Assembly: GCA_016840405.1 (NCBI GenBank) | Contig: JAEOSK010000003.1 | Span: 62,001-126,000 of the forward strand | Length of the DNA stretch: 64,000 nt | Direction: 5' to 3' | Origin: Candidatus Hermodarchaeum yapensis | Lineage (GTDB): Archaea > Asgardarchaeota > Hermodarchaeia > Hermodarchaeales > Hermodarchaeaceae | Shown: in pieces, positions 56,379 to 64,000 of the stretch | How the letters are laid out: each line of letters opens with the position of its first letter | Position numbering within the stretch: position 1 is the first letter of the stretch | Notes under the pieces: generated by a model | Seen by the model: the letters and a program-made list of their open reading frames with translations, nothing else | Told to the model about the DNA's origin: nothing | Databases searched by the model: none | Made by a program: the position numbers and the translations under genes

Positions 56379-57851
56379 GTGTCCGAACAAGACCATCAAG
56401 ATAAATTCCAGCGGCTGGTGGAAGCGGCTGATGTGTTAATCATTGGATTAGATGCACGCGGCCGCGTTACCTTGTTCAACCAAAAAAGCGAAGAGGTAAC
56501 AGGATATTCACGAGACGAGGTGCTGGGTAAGTCGGTGTTCACGCTACTGATTCCAACAGAAGAACGGAAGGAGGCGCGTCAACGGTTTAAGAAATTACTC
56601 GTGGGCGAGAAACCGAAATTTGCACCCTTGACTAGTTGGATGACCAAGAGTGGTGTTCAACGTTTTATCCGGTGGAAAACTGCTCTTTTCACGGACACCG
56701 ATGGGCAAATAAGAGAGATTTACTCGTTAGGAATTGACATCACAAAGCAGCGAGAAGCAGAGGAAAAACTGCGAAAGAATGAAGAACGTTTTCGCGTGCT
56801 AGCCGAAAATGCTCAAGATGTAATTTACCTCTATTCAATAATGCCTGAGAGGAAGTTCGAGTATGTTAGCCCCGCTGTTACCCGAGTAACTGGCTATACT
56901 CCCGAAGAATTCTATGATGATCCTGATTTAGTTGTTAAAATCGTGTACCCTGAAGATCTGCCAATTCTCCAAGGTGCGCTCCAAGACCCTGCCTCATTTA
57001 CTGGTCCAAGTGAAATTCGATGGATCCGGAAGGATGGGGACGTTATATGGACCGAACAACAAAGTTCGGTAGTTCCGGATGCGCAAAGAAATTTGATTGC
57101 TGTACAGGGAGTGGTTCGAGATATCACTGAACGAAAGCAGGTCATTGACGAGATGGAGCGGGCTCGAAATCTTGCTGAATTTCTTGTCGATTTAATGGCC
57201 CATGACCTGAACAATATCAACCAGGGCATCATGTCAGCGATGGAAATTTTACAACATGATTCCAGTTTCCCTGAGCCTTTGCAAGGCAGACTCAATGATG
57301 CACTATCTCAAGTTGAGCGGAGTGCAAACCTAATTGATAACGTTAAACGATTTCAACGCGTGGACATTGAACCCGTCACACTACGACGAATAGACGTATA
57401 TCCTCCACTTCAATCCGCAATTGAAGCCGTCGAACGCAACTTCCCAGCGAAGTCAATCTTAATCACTAACAACATTCACGAACGCCAGTACTACGTGACG
57501 GCAGACCAATTTCTCTCTGAACTGTTCTTCAATATTCTCCACAATGCTGCCAAGTATGACCGCTCTGAACGTGTCACGATCGATGTTCGAGCCGACCTTA
57601 CCTCTGATGAACGATTTCTCCGTGTAAACATAATGGACCATGGCCCAGGAATATCGGATGAAGAAAAAGCTAGAATTTTCTCGCGAATGACATCCCGAAA
57701 AACGGGTGTGAAAGGCTCTGGAATGGGGTTGACACTCGTTGGTCAAATCCTACACCGATATGGTGGAAATATCGTGGTGGCGGACCGGGTCGATGGGGAT
57801 TATACCCAGGGGGCAAGTTTTGTTATTCTTTTGCCCAAGGGGGAGGTTTAA
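56379..57851 (+). CDS. PAS-domain sensor histidine kinase
   Basis: This 490-residue soluble kinase starts at GTG 56379. PAS domain 1 spans about 8-125 (RLVEAADVLIIGLD), PAS 2 about 135-260 (RFRVLAENAQDVIYLY), the His in VDLMAHDLNNINQ (about 276), and the HATPase C-terminal part has NILHNAAKYD, MDHGPGIS and GSGMGLTLV. Its stop overlaps the response-regulator start by one base (57851), so they are coupled and likely partners. Confidence 0.93.
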   Translation: MSEQDHQDKFQRLVEAADVLIIGLDARGRVTLFNQKSEEVTGYSRDEVLGKSVFTLLIPTEERKEARQRFKKLLVGEKPKFAPLTSWMTKSGVQRFIRWKTALFTDTDGQIREIYSLGIDITKQREAEEKLRKNEERFRVLAENAQDVIYLYSIMPERKFEYVSPAVTRVTGYTPEEFYDDPDLVVKIVYPEDLPILQGALQDPASFTGPSEIRWIRKDGDVIWTEQQSSVVPDAQRNLIAVQGVVRDITERKQVIDEMERARNLAEFLVDLMAHDLNNINQGIMSAMEILQHDSSFPEPLQGRLNDALSQVERSANLIDNVKRFQRVDIEPVTLRRIDVYPPLQSAIEAVERNFPAKSILITNNIHERQYYVTADQFLSELFFNILHNAAKYDRSERVTIDVRADLTSDERFLRVNIMDHGPGISDEEKARIFSRMTSRKTGVKGSGMGLTLVGQILHRYGGNIVVADRVDGDYTQGASFVILLPKGEV

Positions 57852-58216
57852 TGGTTTCGATATTTATCGTCGATGATGATGAGAACCTCCACCAGGTCTA
57901 TCGATCATTCTTTACTATGAAAGGCTTCAGTGTGGTTGGTAGTGCCTTCGATGGCGCTGAAGCCGTGGAACTTTTTATAACACTTAATCCAAAACCCGAT
58001 ATCCTACTAATGGACTTTCGGATGCCCATCAAGGATGGAGTAACCGCCACAAAGGAAATCCGAGGTATTGATCCAGCAAGCAAGATTATCTTTTTAAGCG
58101 CTGATGAAACAGCACGCGAGCAAGCCTTAGCCGCCGGAGCCCTTTCATTCTTAGTTAAGCCCGTAAAATTTGTGCATTTACTTCAAGCCATTGATACCCT
58201 TCTAACCAAGCACTAA
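57851..58216 (+). CDS. Single-domain response regulator (CheY-like), copy B
   Basis: This 121-residue receiver domain has Asp8-Asp9-Asp10, phospho-acceptor Asp55 (ILLMDFRMP), the FLSADET Ser and Lys103 (LVKPV). No output domain follows. The start overlaps the kinase stop by one base, so the two probably form a signalling pair. It closely resembles copy A at 28528, but that one has no adjoining kinase. Confidence 0.93.
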   Translation: MVSIFIVDDDENLHQVYRSFFTMKGFSVVGSAFDGAEAVELFITLNPKPDILLMDFRMPIKDGVTATKEIRGIDPASKIIFLSADETAREQALAAGALSFLVKPVKFVHLLQAIDTLLTKH

Positions 58217-58256
58217 GCTGTTTTTCCGTTTGAGATTTTTTCCGAAAGAGGATAAG

Positions 58257-58266
58257 GCGTATATAC
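58257..58266 (+). promoter_or_regulatory. TATA-like element of metV
   Basis: GCGTATATAC lies about 70 bases before the metV ATG, consistent with an archaeal promoter with a leader of about 40 bases. Confidence 0.4.
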
Positions 58267-58330
58267 CCAAACTCTATACGTTTGAGTCACGAGTCCAAAG
58301 GAAACCTTCTGCATCATTCGGTGATAAAGC

Positions 58331-58987
58331 ATGATTATTCCCAAACAAATGCCTCTCGAAAAAATCTTGAAAACCATCGAAGGCATCGAAAACATCCTCG
58401 TCGTCGGCTGCGACGGGTGTTCCGGAATTTACCAAGTTGGTGGCATCAAACAGGCAGAAACCCTAGCCACACTAATCAAAATGCACAGACAACTGAACAA
58501 CGAACCCGGCGAAATCCGACATACAATTGTCTTACGACAATGTGACCAGCAACTAGTGGCCACAACACTTCGTCCACAAATGGAAAATATTGATGCATTA
58601 CTCTCACTAGCCTGTGGCGTAGGCCCACAAACCCTCATCGACGTCTTTCCAGACCATAAAATCCTAACAGCGGTTGATACATTCGGCATGGGTGGCAAAG
58701 ATCGAGAACTGGGACATTTCTTCGAATATTGTAGCGGGTGCGGTGACTGCCTGCTTAACGACACCGGTGGCATCTGCCCCATGACCCGCTGCCCCAAGGC
58801 ACTCGTCAACGGCCCATGCGGCGGAATGCTTGACGGCAAATGCGAAGTAGGCGACTACAAAAATGACTGCGCTTGGTTTCTCATCTATGAACGGCTAAAG
58901 AAACTGGGTCAACTCGATAAGTTCAAGAAATATCGTGAACCCCGTGATTGGCGGGTCGCCCAATCACCACGTAAATTGGAGATTTAG
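58331..58987 (+). CDS. metV: Methylenetetrahydrofolate reductase C-terminal-domain protein (MetV)
   Basis: This 218-residue iron-sulfur zinc-binding partner of MetF has the C-terminal motif set CSGCGDCLLNDTGGICP then TRCPKALVNGPCGG (MetV signature) and a Cys early (VGCDGCSG). MetV and MetF together reduce methylene-pterin in acetogens. It lies 16 bases upstream of metF, so the two form one operon. This pair takes the place of Mer in the Wood-Ljungdahl route. Confidence 0.88.
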   Translation: MIIPKQMPLEKILKTIEGIENILVVGCDGCSGIYQVGGIKQAETLATLIKMHRQLNNEPGEIRHTIVLRQCDQQLVATTLRPQMENIDALLSLACGVGPQTLIDVFPDHKILTAVDTFGMGGKDRELGHFFEYCSGCGDCLLNDTGGICPMTRCPKALVNGPCGGMLDGKCEVGDYKNDCAWFLIYERLKKLGQLDKFKKYREPRDWRVAQSPRKLEI

Positions 58988-59003
58988 GTGACGGTGAAAC
59001 GAA

Positions 59004-59933
59004 ATGGCAAAACGTGAAGCCTATAGCAAACTGATGGAAGAAATTCATGCTGGTAAATTCGTGTACACTGGCGAACTTGAACCCGAAAAAATCGGGGACA
59101 TGGAAGAAGTCATCGAAGGCGCAAAGAAACTCGTCGGTCATGTCGTCGCTGCCAACGTCACTGACATCCCCCAAAGCTTCGCCTACATGAACTCCCTCGC
59201 CCCCTCCTACATGATTCAAGAAATCGCAGGTTTAGAAGCCGTCTGCCAAATGACCTGCCGAGACCGCAACCGACTCGCCATGTTTGCAGACCTCCTCGCC
59301 GCGGGTGCATTAGGTATCAAAAACATTCTTGCACTAACAGGAGACCATCCGAGTCTAGGTGATCAACCTGAAGCCAAACCTGTTTTTGACTTGGATTCTG
59401 CCAGCTTAACTGCCCTCATTCGAAAAATCACCGATGAAGGCATTGACCTCAATGGCCACGAAATTGAACACCCACCCAAGTTCCACGTGGGCGTCGCAAT
59501 CAATCCTGGAGCAGTACCCCTAGAACCAGAAATTTTGAAGCTCGAACGCAAGGAAGCAATTGGAGCCGAGTTCGCACAAACCCAAGTCGTCTTCGAAATC
59601 GAATCAGCAAAAGAATTCATGAAAGCCATCAAACACGTGAAAGTCCCCACCCTCATCGGTATATTCCCTTTAAAGAGCTTCAAAATTGGTCAGTGGATGA
59701 ATAATTTTGTTCCAGGTGTTACAATTCCTCCAAACCTCCTTGATCAACTAAAAGAGCTAAAGAAAATCGAAGACAAACCGCGTCGAAAAGAAAAGATAGC
59801 AGAGATGAATGTCGAGTATTTTGGTGAGATTATCAAAGAAATTCGAAAGACTACCCAGGCGGCCGGGTGTCATATTATGGCTGTTAAGTGGGAAGAATTA
59901 ATACCTCAACTAATAGAGGTTGCAGGCAGATAG
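59004..59933 (+). CDS. metF: Methylenetetrahydrofolate reductase (MetF)
   Basis: This 309-residue TIM-barrel flavoprotein has an N-terminal VYTGELEPEK start, ALTGDHP flavin-site region and IGIFPLKSF near the C-terminal barrel. It reduces the methylene group to methyl. The frame is intact, but the last 75 residues (from VPGVTIPP) are repeated, about 70 percent identical by eye, in a separate 3' fragment at 60988-61215. Base composition also changes near 59650, from C-rich to more A/T-rich. This suggests that the 3' end was replaced by recombination. The partner is metV just upstream. Confidence 0.88.
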   Translation: MAKREAYSKLMEEIHAGKFVYTGELEPEKIGDMEEVIEGAKKLVGHVVAANVTDIPQSFAYMNSLAPSYMIQEIAGLEAVCQMTCRDRNRLAMFADLLAAGALGIKNILALTGDHPSLGDQPEAKPVFDLDSASLTALIRKITDEGIDLNGHEIEHPPKFHVGVAINPGAVPLEPEILKLERKEAIGAEFAQTQVVFEIESAKEFMKAIKHVKVPTLIGIFPLKSFKIGQWMNNFVPGVTIPPNLLDQLKELKKIEDKPRRKEKIAEMNVEYFGEIIKEIRKTTQAAGCHIMAVKWEELIPQLIEVAGR

Positions 59934-59942
59934 GGATTGGAA

Positions 59943-60849
59943 TTAACAATCCCCAGCCAACGAAAGATCCACCGGAACTACATCAGATTTTCTTACCTCT
60001 GTTGATCGCCAGTCTTCTACGTCTTTCTTTTTGTATCCGCTTGAAGGCGGAGCGAGCAAGGCCCATTTAATTGCGTCATTTCTTCCCTTAGTTATTAGTT
60101 CCCAGCTAACGCTCATCCGACCGGTTTGATAGAGTGTTATTCGCATAGGAACGATTCGAGTTTTTACACCAAGACTAGCGAGCAGTATTTTTTCACTAAT
60201 TAGTAGTTCAGGTGGATTATCATAGATCAATTTTCGAAGCTTCCTGATTCTTTCAGTGAAACAGAAGTGTCGGGGATATTGGGAAGCTTTCTTCAGTCTT
60301 CCCCAAGACAGCTTCATATCGAAATGGGCAATGGTATCACTATTTTTCTTGCGGGTATTTTTTATTGCTAGACGCAAAGACTTCTTTCAATTCATCAGAA
60401 ATCTTAGGTGTGAAGGTGTATTCTTCAGCTTTTTCTCCTGCATCCAGCACCACGCTCCAACCTATTCGGAAAATTACCTTCCTGCCATATATTCCAAAGG
60501 CTCCATCCTCGGGAATTACTTCTTCAAGATAGGCGCTTCGTTCGCGAATACATTTCTTTTATTAGTTCCCAGGATCCGACCTACTACTAAGAATCTGCTG
60601 TAATCTAGTCTCAGCATAATCTGAGTGATTTATTCCAACTGGAACTCTGTTGTTGTCAGTTCCAATAATTAAATATCCTTTTCCGCTTGTTTGATAAAGA
60701 TGGTTCGCAATCGCACAAACATCCTTTGCAAACTCATCCCTATTCTTTCTAGTTCTCAAATGAGCTGAGTATTGTGCTTTGAAATCTTTTTTCGATGATT
60801 CGTTAGTTGAATGAAGTTCACGTATTTTTTTGCGATAAAACCACTCCAA
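59943..60849 (-). pseudogene. Broken AlbA_2/Schlafen-type gene
   Basis: Reading the minus strand, TTG 60849 begins KKIRELHSTNE... FAKDVCAIANHLYQTSGKGYLIIGTDNN, which matches the AlbA_2 (Schlafen-like nucleic-acid-binding) start. Two stop codons TAA-TAA at 60559-60564 interrupt the frame. The same frame then resumes (RKVIFRIGWSVVLDAG) to a TAG at 60340-60342, and another frame continues from about 60377 (ESASKLSWG-type helical tail) to 59943. The frame change occurs at a run of A bases. The gene has at least two lesions and is likely inactive. It ends ten bases from metF. Confidence 0.7.
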
Positions 60850-60987
60850 ATCACAAAGAAGTATATGTGTGTGAAAAGAAAAAGGTTGAGGAGAGGTAGG
60901 TAATGGATTTTTGAATCTTCGTATGTATCAAAAATTGAGGGTAGTTTTCGGAATATTAAGAGACCAAAAATCCTAAGTGACTAAATA

Positions 60988-61215
60988 TTCGTTCCAGGTG
61001 TGACGATTCCTGAGCCGATGATGACTAAGTTAAAGGAACTAAAGGGTATTGAGGATAAACCGACGCGGAAGGCGAAAATAGCTGAGTACAACATTGAATA
61101 CTATGGTGATTTCCTTCGTGAACTGCGGAAGACGACACATGCGGCGGGCTGTCACTTGATGGCCGTTAAATGGGAGGAATTGATTCCTCCGATTATTGAA
61201 GCTTCAGGCGGTTAA
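60988..61215 (+). pseudogene. metF: metF 3'-end fragment
   Basis: The frame FVPGVTIPEPMMTKLKEL... to WEELIPPIIEASGG is the C-terminal quarter of MetF, without the rest of the gene. Upstream of 60988 no similarity is seen. It is probably a leftover from recombination that replaced the 3' end of the intact metF. Both copies share GTTCCAGGTGT (59709-59719 and 60991-61001). Confidence 0.8.
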
Positions 61216-61223
61216 TTAAAGTC

Positions 61224-62351
61224 TTATTTCCGATTGGTGTTGAATTCCGATACGACATCACGTAGTCGTGTTAGATTTTCGAGTACCATAGTGTCGCCGT
61301 GTTTCCAGTCCCAAGATCCGAGTCCGCATTCGGGTCCTGCGAAGGGGGTGCGGCCGGTTCCGTATCGTTGGATGGCGGTGTGGAGGCGTTTTTGCATGTC
61401 GGTTCTCGGTTGTAAGTATGGGTGGTATTGTCCGGATTGGATTTGTGTCCAGACGGTTTTGAGGTCAGCGTTGGGTGGAATGGTGGGTCCGTCGGTTCGC
61501 ATGATGGCGGCGCGGATGTATTTGTCGTGGTCCATTAGCCATTCTCGGTTTACGATGACATGAAGGTGGGCTTCAAGGAGGTTCCAGTTGGCTCGGGCGA
61601 GTTGGTGGTAGGGGGATGCGTGGAGGTGGAGTCCACGATAGTGTTGTTGTGGAGTGGCGGAGAAGATTTTGTTCCAGTGGGTGATTAGATGTGAGAGGTT
61701 TTCGTCTGTTTCGGTGTCCATGAAGAGGTCGCCAACGCCAGTTACGCCGATGGATGGTTCTTCGAGGGTGAAGATTTCTGGCTTCAGATACTTGGTTTCG
61801 ACGTTGGAATTTTGCATAAAGTGTTGAACTATAGTTGAGAAGGCTTCGATGAGAGAAGTATCATATCGTGAACTGACACCCATGCTTCGCCAAATTCGTG
61901 TTAGTAATTCAAAGGGACCGGTGACGCACACGCGATATCTGATACAGTCGAGTTCAAGTTCTTGGCAAAGGGTTTTGGCATGTTGTTTCAAGGCGATAAG
62001 TTCGGCGATGTTCGCGTGGTTGGGTGGGAGTTGAATGGTTGAGCCATCCCAGAGATAGTTGTCTTTGTGTTTTTGTAAGCCACGCCCGTGTCGGATGATG
62101 GGATCGAGAAATTGGTTGACCATGTCGCGTGTGTGACTGCTTTGTACGTAGCTTGGGGTACTGAGGTGGGGACCTAATGCTGTGAGTTTTTGTTTGAAGG
62201 CCATGTTGTGACTGTGTGTGAAGTAGTCTGCGTCGTTTGTGCTTCTTCCATCTTCGGTGTCAGCAGCGCCTTGTGCATAGCGTGTTGCATTGATGTTTAT
62301 GAGTGGAAAGCTGCCTACATCGGTTGTTCGTATGGAAGAGAATCCTTTCAC
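61224..62351 (-). CDS. MetE/Mes-family methionine synthase-like protein
   Basis: This 375-residue protein is of the cobalamin-independent methionine synthase superfamily. It has the start TTDVGSFPL and zinc-ligand residues suggested by LHLHASPYH, the EEPSIG glutamate and the C-terminal GPECGLGSWDWK. It is half the length of MetE, like the archaeal short Mes enzymes that pass methyl groups to homocysteine from a corrinoid or pterin donor. It lies beside metV-metF and converges with the metF fragment; both point to methyl-transfer. The donor is not shown. Confidence 0.75.
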   Translation of the reverse strand: MKGFSSIRTTDVGSFPLININATRYAQGAADTEDGRSTNDADYFTHSHNMAFKQKLTALGPHLSTPSYVQSSHTRDMVNQFLDPIIRHGRGLQKHKDNYLWDGSTIQLPPNHANIAELIALKQHAKTLCQELELDCIRYRVCVTGPFELLTRIWRSMGVSSRYDTSLIEAFSTIVQHFMQNSNVETKYLKPEIFTLEEPSIGVTGVGDLFMDTETDENLSHLITHWNKIFSATPQQHYRGLHLHASPYHQLARANWNLLEAHLHVIVNREWLMDHDKYIRAAIMRTDGPTIPPNADLKTVWTQIQSGQYHPYLQPRTDMQKRLHTAIQRYGTGRTPFAGPECGLGSWDWKHGDTMVLENLTRLRDVVSEFNTNRK

Positions 62352-62426
62352 GAGTATCTAGCCTCAATTGAATTAGGGTGAAGTGAATATTCTAGCAAGA
62401 AGGAGCAAGGGCACTTTAGTTTTTGT

Positions 62427-63566
62427 CTAAGCGCTTGCCTTTTTGGCTGTAAATTTTTTGGTGGGTTTCTTCGCAGGTTCTTTGGCGGGCCATCGGCTGC
62501 CATGTTCTAATGCACGGTCGATGGCAATTTCTGCGATAGCGCTGGAATGTTCCAAGATTTTGCCAAAGGCGGAAAAGATGTTTTCGAGACAAAACATGGC
62601 TTTCTGATGAGGGCCAAAGAGGGCACAACTTTCCGGGGTGAGTTTGGGGAGCATTTCTTCGCAGAGCTTGACGAGATGTTGTTCCATGAGTTTTTCGGCG
62701 GTTTGACGCATGGGGAGAAAGTTGTCGATTTCGTTGATGACATGATTTGCGGCTTTATCGTCTCCAAGTAGCATGGCTTCTGCGGAGGTTGCGTAGATGC
62801 GATGGACATGGTTGCCGGTTTTGAGGGCAAGGTTGAGGAGATCTTTGGGGCATTCTTCTTTATCTAAAGAAACGACCGATTCGGCAATGGATTTGGCGTG
62901 GTCCGCTACATTTTCGATGCGTTGAATGAACATTAGATATGTGAGGCAATCCATTGAGTCAATGCTTAGTTCATTCATGAATCGTGGATCTAGCAGGGCA
63001 GCGCGTAGCTGTTTGAATACTAGGAAGTAGAACTGGTTAACATCTTCATCGAGCCCGATGACGGTTCGGGCTAATTCAGTGTCGCGAATTTGAAGGGCGG
63101 AGAGGGCATCTACGAGCATGGTGGAAGTGATTCGATGGGCTAGTCGCATGCTTTTGGGAAGGTCGAGTTGGTTTAGTTTCATGAGCGATTGGATGACGAT
63201 TTCATTTGTGCTGGCATCGATGATTTGTAAGCCGGTGAGCATTCGGACGCGCTGTCGGACCAGTGATTGTTGTTCTGGTGTGAAAACCCCAGTCGAACGG
63301 ATATGGATAATTCCGAAGTTATTGAGATAGGCGGCAATTAGACGGCGTTCTAAAATGCCTGGTTCGTCTTCTGGATCAACGATGATTTCTTGTTCCGGAG
63401 GTGTATCGGTGACCCCTTTTACAGGGTAAATGGCGAGGGAACCATCGCGTTGGGGAAGCAGTATCACATGATCCGAGGAATCGAGCTTGTATTTCCCTGC
63501 CCATGTTTTAGGGATTGAGATAACGAGCGAGGATTTGCCAAGCCGCATGATTTTTCGTTTTTCCAT
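62427..63566 (-). CDS. AbrB-PhoU-type phosphate regulator
   Basis: This 379-residue protein has an AbrB/SpoVT swapped-hairpin domain (residues 1-50: KIMRLGKSSLVISIPKTWAGKY) followed by two PhoU-like helical domains (about 110-350) with the repeated LDEDVNQFYFLV-like pattern. This layout is common in archaeal phosphate-response regulators. ATG 63566 is chosen; an earlier ATG at 63581 adds five residues. The C-terminal end is Lys/Ala-rich (AKKPTKKFTAKKA). No phosphate transporter is in the window. Confidence 0.85.
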   Translation of the reverse strand: MEKRKIMRLGKSSLVISIPKTWAGKYKLDSSDHVILLPQRDGSLAIYPVKGVTDTPPEQEIIVDPEDEPGILERRLIAAYLNNFGIIHIRSTGVFTPEQQSLVRQRVRMLTGLQIIDASTNEIVIQSLMKLNQLDLPKSMRLAHRITSTMLVDALSALQIRDTELARTVIGLDEDVNQFYFLVFKQLRAALLDPRFMNELSIDSMDCLTYLMFIQRIENVADHAKSIAESVVSLDKEECPKDLLNLALKTGNHVHRIYATSAEAMLLGDDKAANHVINEIDNFLPMRQTAEKLMEQHLVKLCEEMLPKLTPESCALFGPHQKAMFCLENIFSAFGKILEHSSAIAEIAIDRALEHGSRWPAKEPAKKPTKKFTAKKASA

Positions 63567-63761
63567 AGCTCTACCCTTCAAGCACTATAATTTGGGGCTT
63601 TGGATAGCTACCCATTAGGATTGTCTATATATCTTGCTCACCGTCAATATTTTGTATACCAAATCTATGCTGACAATACTTTCACCAAAATTTTGTAATA
63701 GGCAATCATTTTAAGAAAGATTAACAGCCAGCTACCTGATTGCGTTTGAACGTCGGTGATA

Positions 63762-64000
63762 ATGTTGGGACAGATGCAGTGTGTTGAAATTATTATTCGT
63801 GGTGATCTGTTGTTACGTCAGGTCATCAGGAAGGTTGGAGAGCGGTTACAGGAATTGGATATCGATGCAGATTTCAGTTCGACTATTGTAATTCCTCCTT
63901 GGCGCATGGCAATTAAGCTCCAGTATCCCTCTCTGGGCGTTCTACATGCAGAGGTTGATGCTAAAGACATGTTTCGGTTCGAGTCCGTGCTACAAGAGCT
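63762..64000 (+). CDS. Hypothetical protein, 5' part only
   Basis: The frame from ATG 63762 is open to the last base, giving 79 residues. The visible part (CVEIIIRGDLLLRQVIRKVGERLQEL then IVIPPWRMAIKL) looks like a small alpha/beta domain. I do not recognise it. It is divergent from the AbrB-PhoU gene across a 195-base spacer holding TATA-like stretches. Confidence 0.55.
   Translation, partial: MLGQMQCVEIIIRGDLLLRQVIRKVGERLQELDIDADFSSTIVIPPWRMAIKLQYPSLGVLHAEVDAKDMFRFESVLQE

Noticed and set aside
60256..60603. Plus-strand frame of 115 codons
   Set aside because: It is the reverse of the broken AlbA_2 gene and has no motif.

Overview
The window looks like the chromosome of an anaerobic archaeon. 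Diagnostic genes are the tetrahydromethanopterin formyl branch (fwdA, fwdB, fwdC, fwdD, ftr, mch), an MvhADG/HdrA hydrogenase-electron bifurcation set, a DNA-repair NreA protein with a PIP-like tail, an AbrB-PhoU regulator and archaeal PAS histidine kinases. No methyl-coenzyme M reductase gene is present, and metF/metV replace Mer, so this looks like a Wood-Ljungdahl archaeon rather than a methanogen. An Asgard-type lineage is plausible, but nothing here proves it. GC content looks moderate (mid-40s percent by eye, not computed). No tRNA, rRNA, CRISPR array or insertion sequence was seen, and no gene-free stretch exceeds about 300 bases.

Layout. 1-2.7 kb: the end of an Lrp-like regulator and two tandem nucleotidyltransferase paralogues, the first with a stop at codon 4. 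2.7-7.9 kb: fwdD, a K+-independent H+-pyrophosphatase, a CPBP protease and fwdB. 8-15.5 kb: two HAD hydrolases, two YbjN-like proteins, an MFS transporter, cytidine deaminase, a cupin and the two-subunit L-serine dehydratase. 15.6-20.3 kb: an ECF vitamin transporter operon (YkoE/D/C-like) with an unusual extracellular protein. 20.4-28.5 kb: a DUF389 membrane protein, fwdA, a very large GNAT fusion protein, an MBL-fold hydrolase and two small genes, the second with an in-frame amber codon. 28.5-35.4 kb: a response regulator, a copper module (CopA, a nuclease-PadR-TRASH fusion regulator and a 48-residue YHS protein) and a four-PAS histidine kinase.

35.5-48.3 kb: divergent ftr and fwdC-mch, a small NTF2-like gene, two tandem CPA1-type antiporters, NreA, two radical SAM proteins, a ferritin-like protein and several hypotheticals. 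48.3-55.4 kb: a tight operon hdrA-mvhD fusion, hdrA, mvhD, mvhG, mvhA. 55.4-58.2 kb: an MBL hydrolase and a coupled histidine kinase/response regulator pair. 58.3-64 kb: metV-metF, a 1.3-kb patch holding a broken AlbA/Schlafen-type gene and a second metF 3' end, a MetE-family methionine synthase, an AbrB-PhoU regulator and a truncated gene at the edge.

How it fits together. Mvh oxidises H2 and the HdrA proteins probably split the electrons to ferredoxin. Fwd, Ftr and Mch take CO2 (or return C1 units) between formylmethanofuran and methenyl-H4MPT. MetV/MetF handle the methylene-methyl step, and the MetE-like enzyme could pass the methyl group to homocysteine. HdrB, HdrC, Mtd, FwdF/G and CODH/ACS are not in the window. 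The most novel items are the restriction-nuclease-like/PadR/TRASH regulator beside copA, the ECF transporter tied to molybdopterin-binding-like domains, the GNAT fusion and the 3'-end-swapping patch in metF.
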